Below, one piece after another: positions 5,545 through 10,820 of a DNA stretch of 10,820 bases. The first letter of the stretch is position 1, and every line of letters starts with the position of its first letter. Source of the stretch: Clostridiales bacterium (GTDB lineage Bacteria > Bacillota > Clostridia > Christensenellales > DUVY01); contig JAITNT010000240.1 in the NCBI GenBank assembly GCA_031290295.1, forward strand, positions 1 to 10,820. The letters run 5' to 3'. The notes beneath the pieces were generated by a model. It worked only from the letters and a program-made list of their open reading frames with translations, searched no databases and had not been told where the DNA came from. The position numbers were made by a program, and so were the translations under genes.

Positions 5545-5565
5545 AGCAGTATGCTCTATGAAAAA
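5545..5565. repeat. Right inverted repeat / recombination site R
   Basis: This is the exact reverse complement of 5315-5335. The extended site (5535-5565) is a near-perfect palindrome: 14-base arms agree at 13 positions around a GTA centre (5549-5551). That centre is the reverse complement of the TAC in site L, so the two sites have opposite polarity and predict inversion, not deletion. Confidence 0.8.
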
Positions 5566-5701
5566 AAGGGGGCATATATATGAACACGAAAGGTTCGATT
5601 TTGAAGAAGCCAGCATTCTGTTGCTCGTCCTAGCGGAAGCGTGGCGGCGTACAAGGCGGCAAGCGGTTGGAGCAGCTATGCAAGCCGTATATACGCAATA
5701 G
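5558..5701 (+). CDS. Possible 47-residue ORF starting inside recombination site R (doubtful)
   Basis: An ATG within the right repeat opens MKKRGHIYEHERFDFEEASI, continues through LLLVLAEAWRRTRRQ and stops with TAG at 5699-5701. It has no ribosome site. A second short frame begins at 5580 with an AGGGGG site 7 bases upstream and gives a 17-residue Cys-ending peptide (MNTKGSILKKPAFCCSS). Both would be read only if a transcript crosses site R, which the inverted promoter would provide. Either may be a leader peptide, or this may be the decayed start of an older gene. No family is recognised. Confidence 0.25.
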   Translation: MKKRGHIYEHERFDFEEASILLLVLAEAWRRTRRQAVGAAMQAVYTQ

Positions 5702-5721
5702 TGTAAAGGCAAAAGCAAAGT

Positions 5722-5751
5722 CCCGCAAGCGGAAAATGCTCCGCTTGAGGG
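5722..5751 (+). promoter_or_regulatory. Leader hairpin between the switch and the membrane-protein gene
   Basis: CAAGCGGA (5726-5733) pairs perfectly with TCCGCTTG (5740-5747) over a 6-base loop. CCC (5722-5724) can pair with GGG (5749-5751) across one mismatch, giving an 11-bp stem. Only a weak T-run (GCAATTTATT) follows. It could be a leaky terminator or an RNA-stabilising stem in the leader of the gene at 5780. Confidence 0.4.
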
Positions 5752-5779
5752 GCAATTTATTACAAAGGACAATAAACAA

Positions 5780-6412
5780 ATGAAAGAAATTATAGAATTA
5801 GCGGTCGGGTCTGCGTTTGTAACGGTTGCCTCCAAGGTTTTGGATACTGTGGTGTCCCTTGTCGGTGTAATTATTGCCGCCTTAACCTTCTTCATGGCCT
5901 TGTTCGCGCTCATAATTGCAAGAAAACAGTTGCGCGGTATGCACGACACTATGCGCGATTCCGCAACGCAGAACATAAAAGCTAACGCTTTTGACAGAGC
6001 CGGCGTCTTTATACAATTAGAAACTACAATGCGAACAAACGATAGAATTTTTGCGGCGTTGCGTTTAATAGAAGATGAAAATAGGCCCGATATAGCAGCG
6101 CACCCATGGTATGACCCCGGTAGAGAAATAGCAGACGGAAGGTTTCTGCCGCCCAATGCGCGGCAAAATGAAGAGAACATTGACGCATTATTTGGTTGTA
6201 TGTCTTGCGTGTGTTATTTGTCCGAGAACGGATTGGTAGAAGAATCGGAGCTTGGCATGTTAAAATATCGGTTAAAAAAGATAATTGCTTCAAATTGTTC
6301 AAAACAATATCTTGAACACAACAAATTCCACGCGGCGCAAAGAAGTGAAACATTCTCGTTCGAATCATTGCTCAAAGCGGTCAATAACGGACGGTTTATT
6401 ATTAACCGTTAG
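5780..6412 (+). CDS. Single-helix membrane protein with cytosolic helical domain (unrecognised)
   Basis: I do not recognise the family with certainty. The 210-residue protein has a short amphipathic start and one transmembrane helix at about residues 24-47 (SLVGVIIAALTFFMALFALI). ARKQLRGMHDTMRD follows, which should lie on the cytosolic side and may be coiled. The rest (70-185) is alpha-helical in character, with a conserved-looking region, ALFGCMSCVCYLSENGLVEE, followed by YRLKKIIASNCSKQYL. That layout resembles small membrane-anchored DUF4760-type proteins, by impression only. AAAGGA lies about 10 bases before the ATG. The gene is visibly AT-rich (19 G/C in 6241-6300 against 34 in 8761-8820 of tex), which suggests transfer. 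It is the first good gene after the invertible segment, so it is the likely target of the switch. Confidence 0.75.
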   Translation: MKEIIELAVGSAFVTVASKVLDTVVSLVGVIIAALTFFMALFALIIARKQLRGMHDTMRDSATQNIKANAFDRAGVFIQLETTMRTNDRIFAALRLIEDENRPDIAAHPWYDPGREIADGRFLPPNARQNEENIDALFGCMSCVCYLSENGLVEESELGMLKYRLKKIIASNCSKQYLEHNKFHAAQRSETFSFESLLKAVNNGRFIINR

Positions 6413-6445
6413 GTAATTTTCTCAAACGCATTATTTTTTGAACGG

Positions 6446-6473
6446 CGAGGGCGCGGCGTAAGTCGCGCCCTCG
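6446..6473 (+). terminator. Strong GC hairpin after the membrane-protein gene
   Basis: CGAGGGCGCG (6446-6455) pairs perfectly with CGCGCCCTCG (6464-6473) around an 8-base GCGTAAGT loop. The stem is strong enough for termination, but GTCTAT follows instead of a U-run, so it may mainly protect the upstream mRNA from 3' decay or weaken expression of the next gene. Confidence 0.45.
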
Positions 6474-6523
6474 GTCTATACGCCTTGCCGTATGAACGCC
6501 CGAAATCTGACGATAATTCTTTC

Positions 6524-7054
6524 ATGAAAAAGCTTTTAGTTTTTACGGCAATCTTTATGATTTTTTTGGCGCAGGGGCTTCGCGGCGGCGATATTTATAG
6601 CGACATGCGTTTGGAATCCGGGCACGGCGTATGGTATACTGTACAGGGCGATAGGGTTTGCGATAAAGAACGGTTTTCTGCAGAATTGGAAGACAACTTT
6701 GCCGATATACCGGATATTTATATTGATAATATCGGGACAGGGGCGACATTTAGAGGGATAGGAGAGGCGTTACGCGAGAGGTTTTCTGCTATCGAGTGCG
6801 GCGCGATTGACGGACTGCTTACTTCGTACAGTAATTTTTGGCATGGGTTTAACTATACCCGCATAACAATTGCACCGACGGAGGATGACGCCGCAAGACA
6901 AGCGCTTTATGAATTTAGACATGCCGTAAGAGAAACATTGCTTAGAATTGTCGGCGAGGGGCGTTTTGAAAAGAGCGCGGAAAACATTGTCCGAACGTGC
7001 AGATATTTGCAGAACAATCCCGGAAGGACAGTGTTCACCACAATGGGGGATTAA
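6524..7054 (+). CDS. Secreted or membrane-anchored protein of unknown function
   Basis: From the ATG at 6524 the product is 176 residues and begins MKKLLVFTAIFMIFLAQG, a typical signal peptide or N-terminal anchor. There is no lipobox cysteine, and cleavage might fall after AQG. The mature part contains Cys46, Cys92 and Cys159, an acidic stretch (ELEDNFADIPDIYIDNIG) and a helical C-terminus ending TVFTTMGD. I recognise no domain. A TTG at 6485 would add 13 residues ahead of the hydrophobic segment, which is less likely for an exported protein. No clear ribosome site precedes either start, so translation may be weak. It follows the membrane-protein gene by 111 bases on the same strand, across a strong hairpin, and shares its lower G+C. 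The two may form one cargo unit. Confidence 0.65.
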   Translation: MKKLLVFTAIFMIFLAQGLRGGDIYSDMRLESGHGVWYTVQGDRVCDKERFSAELEDNFADIPDIYIDNIGTGATFRGIGEALRERFSAIECGAIDGLLTSYSNFWHGFNYTRITIAPTEDDAARQALYEFRHAVRETLLRIVGEGRFEKSAENIVRTCRYLQNNPGRTVFTTMGD

Positions 7055-7107
7055 GCGAGCGTGAAATATTTGAGCGGCGAAGAGGGGAAAACGGACAAGT
7101 TAAAACT

Positions 7108-7144
7108 GGATTGCCACGTCGCTGACGCTCCTCGCAATGACGGA
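7108..7144. repeat. REP-like repeat, type 1, copy B
   Basis: This is identical over 37 bases to copy C (7193-7229) and has one mismatch to copy A (3131-3167). It is preceded by CGGCGAAGAG at 7075-7084 and followed by the linker GGATTAGTTTTATTGTAT, which resembles the linker after copy A. Confidence 0.8.
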
Positions 7145-7192
7145 TAGGATTAGTTTTATTGTATTGGGCGGTGGAAGCGGCGAAGAGGGTCC

Positions 7193-7229
7193 GGATTGCC
7201 ACGTCGCTGACGCTCCTCGCAATGACGGA
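7193..7229. repeat. REP-like repeat, type 1, copy C
   Basis: This is the second of two tandem copies about 48 bases apart. CGGCGAAGAG precedes it at 7178-7187. Its downstream linker, GAGGGTTGGTT, matches the one after the type 2 element at 3111-3123, so the two hairpin types share flanks. The rest of the gap to the tex promoter (7230-7330) has no gene. Confidence 0.8.
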
Positions 7230-7334
7230 GAGGGTTGGTTTTAATTGCAGCGGGGGACGGAAGAACGGGCATGGATAGAGCGGAGTGCGAGGGGCGGAGC
7301 TATAGGCGTCCGGGCGGCTTAGCGTTGCAGACGG

Positions 7335-7372
7335 TGGACTTTTTGGGCGCGGTAGTGTAAAATACTCTTACA
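7335..7372 (+). promoter_or_regulatory. Promoter of tex with overlapping inverted repeat
   Basis: TGGACT (7335-7340), 17 bases, then TAAAAT (7358-7363). The -35 is weak and the -10 good. TGTAA (7356-7360) and TTACA (7368-7372) form an inverted repeat across the -10 and start region, a possible operator. Transcription would begin near 7370, leaving a leader of about 24 bases. Confidence 0.5.
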
Positions 7373-7393
7373 TTAACTTTTTAGGAGATATTG

Positions 7394-9745
7394 ATGGATT
7401 ACAGTTCTAAGCTTAGCAAGGAGTTTAAGCTCCGGCAGGAGGATGCGCGTAATATTATTAACCTTATCGACGAAGGAAATACCATTCCTTTTATCGCGCG
7501 GTACCGCAAGGAGCTTACGGGTTCTTGCGACGACCAGGTTTTGAGAGAGTTTGCGGACAGATTGGAATACATTAAGAAATTAGACGAGCGCAAGGAGGCG
7601 GTTATCGCTTCTATTACCGAGCAAGGCGTGATGACCGACGCGCTGGCCGTTTCGATAGCCTGCGCGGAAACGCTCACCGAGGCCGAGGATATTTACCGCC
7701 CTTATAAGCCTAAGCGCAAGACGCGCGCTACCGTCGCCGTCGCAAAGGGACTGGAGCCGCTTGCCGAGCTTATACTTGCCCAGCGCGAGGATACGAAGGA
7801 TATTATCGGAATCGCCGCCGAGTATGTAAGCGAGGAAAAGGGCGTGGCGACGCCCGAGGAAGCGATTGCCGGCGCGCAGGACATTATCGCCGAGCGGATT
7901 TCGGACGACGCAGGTATAAGAAAGCGTTTGAGAGAGCAGCTTTATGAGGAAGCGCAGGTCGTCACCGAGCTTGCTAAGGCTACCGACAAGAACAGGGATA
8001 AGCTCGCGACCTTCGATATGTATAAGGAATTTACCGAGCCGGTAAGAAAAATTGCGCCGCACCGCGTGCTTGCCGTCAACCGCGGCGAAAAGGAGGACTG
8101 TCTGAAGGTCGAGCTAGAAATAGACAGGGAGCTTCCTCTGGCGGTTATTTCGGGCGCGTACGTAAAGAACGCGCCCACGAGTCCTCTCGTTCTCGCCGCC
8201 GGAGAGGACGCCTACAAGCGGCTCATAAAGCCGTCGGTGGAAAGCGAGGTGCGCGGCGAGCTGTTTGAAAAAGCGAGCGAGCAGGCCATTAAGATGTTCG
8301 AGGTTAACCTAAGACCGTTGCTTCTGCAGCCGCCGATCAAAAATAAGGTGACGTTAGGGCTTGACCCCGCCTACCGTACGGGCTGTAAAATCGCCGTAGT
8401 CGACGGCACGGGTAATTGCCTTGACCGTACCGTAGTCCATTTCACGCCGCCGCAAAACAAGGTTGAGGAAAGCAAGCTCGTTTTGAAAGGGCTTATCAAA
8501 AAGCACGGCGTAGAGATTATTTCTATCGGGAACGGCACCGCCTCCAAGGAATCGGAAATCTTCGTCGCCGAGCTTTTGAAGGAAATAGGCGACCCTAAGC
8601 TTGCCTACATGGTAGTTAACGAAGCGGGGGCTTCCGTGTATTCCGCTTCTAAGCTTGCCGCGGAGGAGTTCCCGGATTACGACGTGGCGCACCGCAGCGC
8701 GATCAGTATCGCGCGGCGCTTGCAGGATCCGCTCGCCGAGCTTATAAAGATAGACCCTAAGTCGATAGGCGTAGGTCAATATCAGCACGACATGCCGCAA
8801 AACCGCCTGAGCACCGTGCTTAACGGCGTAGTGGAGGACTGCGTTAACAGCGTGGGCGTCGACCTCAACAGCGCAAGCTACAGCCTGCTCGCCTACGTTG
8901 CGGGGCTTAATCTCGCTATCGCCAAAAACATCGTCAGGTTCCGCGCCGAGAACGGCGGCTTCCGCACCCGGGAACAGCTGTTGAAGGTAGCAAAGCTGGG
9001 TCCCAAAGCGTATGAGCAATGCGCGGGATTCCTGCGTATTGCGGGCAGTGAAAACATACTCGACAACACCGCCGTGCACCCCGAATCATACGCCGCCGCG
9101 ACTAAATTGTTGCAGCTGTTTAAGCTTGGTTACGACTCCGTTCGGGAAGGCAAGCTGTCCGATATCGAGGGGCTTATCCGCGCTTACGGCGAGGAAAAAG
9201 CCGCCGCCGAATGCGGCGTAGGGCTTCCTACGCTCAAGGATATAGCGGGCGAGCTGAAGAAGCCCGGGCGCGATATCCGCGACGCGCTCCCGCTGCCGAT
9301 GCTGCGCTGCGACATTATGGACATGGGCGACCTCAAGGAGGGCATGGAGCTTACGGGCACGGTGAGAAACGTAATCGATTTCGGCGTGTTCGTGGATATA
9401 GGCGTACATCAGGACGGGCTTGTCCACATCAGCCAGATAGCGGATGCGTACATTAAGCATCCGTCCGACGTGCTCTCCGTAGGCGATATCGTCAAGGTGA
9501 GGGTGCTCGGCGTGGAAAAATCTAAGAACCGTATCAGCCTCACTATGAAGGGCTTCGATTCCTCCGCCTCCGCCCGCGCCAGGGAGTTGAACGCGCAAAA
9601 CCGTACGGCGCGTCCCGCTCCGTCAAATAACCGCGCCGCGTCCGACGGCAGAGCCGCGCCGCGACCGCAACAGAAAGAGACGGGCGAGCTGTCCCTGGAG
9701 GACGCGCTTAAAGCGTTGACGAACAAATTCAACCGGAACAGATAA
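7394..9745 (+). CDS. tex: Tex family transcription accessory protein
   Basis: The 783-residue protein is full length for Tex (the Spt6-related RNA-binding factor of bacteria, linked to transcription and stress tolerance). In order: an N-terminal helical Tex-N region (about 1-200, with FIARYRKELTGSCDDQVLREF and DIYRPYKPKRKTRA); a YqgF/RNase H-like domain from about 320 (LGLDPAYRTGCKIAVVDGTG); helix-hairpin-helix units around 490-560 (NIVRFRAENGGFRTREQLL); and an S1 RNA-binding domain at about 650-718 (GTVRNVIDFGVFVDIGVHQD). A basic, Ala/Arg/Pro-rich tail of about 65 residues follows. The start at 7394 has AGGAG six bases upstream; a TTG immediately before it is less likely. The next gene follows after 20 bases, so the two probably share a transcript. 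Confidence 0.97.
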   Translation: MDYSSKLSKEFKLRQEDARNIINLIDEGNTIPFIARYRKELTGSCDDQVLREFADRLEYIKKLDERKEAVIASITEQGVMTDALAVSIACAETLTEAEDIYRPYKPKRKTRATVAVAKGLEPLAELILAQREDTKDIIGIAAEYVSEEKGVATPEEAIAGAQDIIAERISDDAGIRKRLREQLYEEAQVVTELAKATDKNRDKLATFDMYKEFTEPVRKIAPHRVLAVNRGEKEDCLKVELEIDRELPLAVISGAYVKNAPTSPLVLAAGEDAYKRLIKPSVESEVRGELFEKASEQAIKMFEVNLRPLLLQPPIKNKVTLGLDPAYRTGCKIAVVDGTGNCLDRTVVHFTPPQNKVEESKLVLKGLIKKHGVEIISIGNGTASKESEIFVAELLKEIGDPKLAYMVVNEAGASVYSASKLAAEEFPDYDVAHRSAISIARRLQDPLAELIKIDPKSIGVGQYQHDMPQNRLSTVLNGVVEDCVNSVGVDLNSASYSLLAYVAGLNLAIAKNIVRFRAENGGFRTREQLLKVAKLGPKAYEQCAGFLRIAGSENILDNTAVHPESYAAATKLLQLFKLGYDSVREGKLSDIEGLIRAYGEEKAAAECGVGLPTLKDIAGELKKPGRDIRDALPLPMLRCDIMDMGDLKEGMELTGTVRNVIDFGVFVDIGVHQDGLVHISQIADAYIKHPSDVLSVGDIVKVRVLGVEKSKNRISLTMKGFDSSASARARELNAQNRTARPAPSNNRAASDGRAAPRPQQKETGELSLEDALKALTNKFNRNR

Positions 9746-9765
9746 TCAAAAAAAGAGGATAAAGC

Positions 9766-10407
9766 ATGAGATACAGGGGTATAATTTTTGACCTTGACGG
9801 CGTAATCGTTCATACCGACCGATACCACTATAAGGCGTGGAAGGCGCTTGCAGACCGTTTGGGGATATACTTCGACGAGGAAATCAACAACCGTTTGCGC
9901 GGGGTCAGCCGTATGGAAAGCCTGGATATAATTCTTGAACGCGCGGAAACGGTATATTCGGACGCGGAAAAGGTCGGGCTTGCCGCGGAAAAAAACGCCG
10001 AGTACCAAAAGCTGCTCGAGCAAATGTCTCCCGCGGACATAAGCCCCGAGGTGCTCGGCACCCTCGGCGCGCTCAAGGCGCGGGGCATAAGGCTCGCAAT
10101 AGGCTCGTCGAGTAAAAACGCGGGGCTGATTCTCGCGCGGACAGGCATACGCGGCTTGTTTGACGCGGTTTCGGACGGCAACAATATTACGCGCTCCAAG
10201 CCCGACCCCGAGGTGTTCGCTTTGGGCGCGGAATACATTCGCCTGTCCCCCGAGGACTGTCTTGTGGTAGAGGATGCGATTGCAGGAATAGACGCCGCAG
10301 TCGCGGGCGGGTTCGATTCGGCCGCCTTGGGCGAAGCGGCGGGGTACGCAAAGGCGACCTATACGCTTGCGCGCTTCGGCGACCTTTTGGAGCTTTGTCC
10401 GGGTTAA
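9766..10407 (+). CDS. pgmB: Beta-phosphoglucomutase-like HAD enzyme
   Basis: This 213-residue haloacid-dehalogenase-superfamily protein is of the beta-phosphoglucomutase type, which interconverts beta-glucose 1-phosphate and glucose 6-phosphate in the cytosol. Asp9 is the nucleophile and Asp11 the acid/base in DLDGVIVHTD. The cap-domain motif RLRGVSRMESL (Arg49) is that of phosphoglucomutases. Ser114-Lys117 (GSSSKN) is the phosphate-binding loop, Lys145 is in SKPDP, and Glu169-Asp170 (VVEDA) bind magnesium. These positions agree closely with the well-studied Lactococcus enzyme. AGAGG lies about 7 bases before the ATG. It follows tex by 20 bases. No maltose or trehalose phosphorylase gene, the common partner, is within view, so the physiological substrate is inferred. 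A related sugar-phosphate phosphatase is the alternative. Confidence 0.88.
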   Translation: MRYRGIIFDLDGVIVHTDRYHYKAWKALADRLGIYFDEEINNRLRGVSRMESLDIILERAETVYSDAEKVGLAAEKNAEYQKLLEQMSPADISPEVLGTLGALKARGIRLAIGSSSKNAGLILARTGIRGLFDAVSDGNNITRSKPDPEVFALGAEYIRLSPEDCLVVEDAIAGIDAAVAGGFDSAALGEAAGYAKATYTLARFGDLLELCPG

Positions 10408-10473
10408 GGGCAAGGAAGGCGGGGGAAGCGCCGTAAAGGTTGGGGGAAGAGGGCTTGTTTGTTTATTGGCAGG

Positions 10474-10483
10474 CGGCGAAGAG
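10474..10483. repeat. CGGCGAAGAG intergenic motif
   Basis: This is the fifth copy of the ten-base lead-in also found at 3076, 3387, 7075 and 7178, where it precedes REP-like hairpins. Here it is followed by GGGTTCTGATTCCTACGGCG, a decayed version of the type 1 element. The gap between pgmB and the next gene holds nothing else I can name. Confidence 0.5.
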
Positions 10484-10505
10484 GGTTCTGATTCCTACGG
10501 CGCGC

Positions 10506-10820
10506 CTAGTCCGCCGAGGTGAAGTTTTCAATTTTGCCGTCCTTAAATTCTATTTTGAAAAGCTCGGCGTTATGGAATCGGTCTATCAGTACGACGCTGT
10601 CGGGGGTGTCGGGATAATACAGATTATCGGCTATTTCGGTGTAGTCCGCAAAAAACTCCCCGAGCCTTTCCGGCGGCAGAACCGCGTTCAGACCCGGCGA
10701 AAGATAGTAGGCGGCTTCCGCGTAGTCGCGGCACTTGACGGCTTCAAACATAGCGACGGGGACAAGCCGCGGGTCGGCGGTGCGGAGCGGAGCTTTGTTG
10801 AGATAGATATAATACCTTTC
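10506..10820 (-). CDS. Unrecognised protein, C-terminal part (open to right edge)
   Basis: The frame ending in TAG at 10508-10506 stays open to the last base of the window, giving at least 104 residues. An internal ATG at 10751 exists, but the 23 codons before it (starting ERYYIYLNKAPLRTADPR) have no stop and look like coding sequence, so the true start is probably beyond the edge. The visible part is acidic and aromatic, with FEAVKCRDYAEAAYYLSPGL, EFFADYTEIADNLYYP and a C-terminal beta-like pattern, AELFKIEFKDGKIENFTSAD. There is no membrane segment in view and I recognise no family. It converges with pgmB; the 98-base gap contains a decayed repeat and no strong terminator. Confidence 0.65.
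   Translation of the reverse strand, partial: ERYYIYLNKAPLRTADPRLVPVAMFEAVKCRDYAEAAYYLSPGLNAVLPPERLGEFFADYTEIADNLYYPDTPDSVVLIDRFHNAELFKIEFKDGKIENFTSAD

Larger units (their letters stand above)
5315..5565. mobile_element. Candidate invertible promoter segment
   Basis: Two 21-bp perfect inverted repeats (5315-5335 and 5545-5565) enclose 209 bases, directly after a complete tyrosine recombinase gene. Inside are a minus-strand promoter (5354-5381), a GCCAT-AAA-ATGGC palindrome (5393-5405), and no gene. Recombination between oppositely oriented sites would flip the segment. In the sequenced orientation the promoter fires leftward over the recombinase gene. Inverted, its -10 would fall near 5521-5526 and the start near 5533, facing the genes at 5780 and 6524. 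The architecture matches known fim-like and Clostridium cell-surface switches. A short transposon-like element with terminal repeats is the main alternative, but I see no target duplication. Confidence 0.65.

Noticed and set aside
5315..5565. Short transposon (MITE) bounded by terminal inverted repeats
   Set aside because: No target-site duplication flanks the segment, each end is itself a two-arm palindrome with a polar centre, and a tyrosine recombinase gene abuts it; inversion fits better, though the MITE reading is not excluded.
5539..6180. 213-codon minus-strand ORF
   Set aside because: It is the shadow of the membrane-protein gene at 5780-6412 and extends into recombination site R; composition is Ser/Cys/Ile-biased without a plausible start or domain.
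7108..7229. CRISPR-like array from the repeated 37-base units
   Set aside because: Only two adjacent copies with a repeat-derived linker between them, a third far away, and no cas genes; these are REP-like elements.
9409..10413. 334-codon minus-strand ORF opposite tex and pgmB
   Set aside because: It covers the S1 domain of tex and all of pgmB in antisense; both sense genes are unmistakable.

Overview
The window looks like chromosome from a Gram-positive, Clostridia-like member of the Bacillota, probably an uncultured gut lineage. The reasons are Shine-Dalgarno sites close to AGGAGG, a tex gene, a beta-phosphoglucomutase-type HAD enzyme, a LexA site of the Gram-positive form GAAC-N4-GTTC, and intergenic repeats of the ATTGCCACGTCGC/GCTCCTCGCAAT kind that many gut Firmicutes carry. 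The taxonomic placement is inference; there is no rRNA gene here.

Left block (1-2990), all on the minus strand: an isochorismatase/nicotinamidase-family hydrolase with a good sigma-A promoter, seryl-tRNA synthetase (serS), a two-helix membrane protein with a long charged tail, and the first codons of pyruvate kinase (pyk), which runs off the left edge. This is ordinary housekeeping DNA.

Middle block (about 2990-7390), plus strand: an accessory island with REP-like repeat clusters at both ends. In order it holds a repeat cluster, a three-tier nested stem (3307-3382), a promoter overlapped by LexA-like boxes, a small LL-H-holin-like membrane protein, a 20-codon ORF, a complete tyrosine recombinase, a 251-bp segment bounded by 21-bp perfect inverted repeats, an AT-rich gene for an unrecognised membrane protein, and a gene for an unrecognised secreted or anchored protein.

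The most notable object is at 5315-5565. Two loxP-like quasi-palindromes (13-14-bp arms, asymmetric 3-base centre) lie in opposite orientation, starting 7 bases after the recombinase stop codon. They enclose a TTGCAA-N16-TATAAT promoter that now points back at the recombinase gene. Inversion would point it at the two unknown genes. I read this as a candidate self-contained phase-variation cassette: recombinase, invertible promoter and membrane/secreted cargo. It may sit beside an SOS-responsive phage-derived lysis remnant.

Right block (7394-10820): tex (S1-domain transcription accessory protein) and a beta-phosphoglucomutase-like gene in tandem on the plus strand, then the 3' part of an unrecognised minus-strand gene that is open to the window edge.
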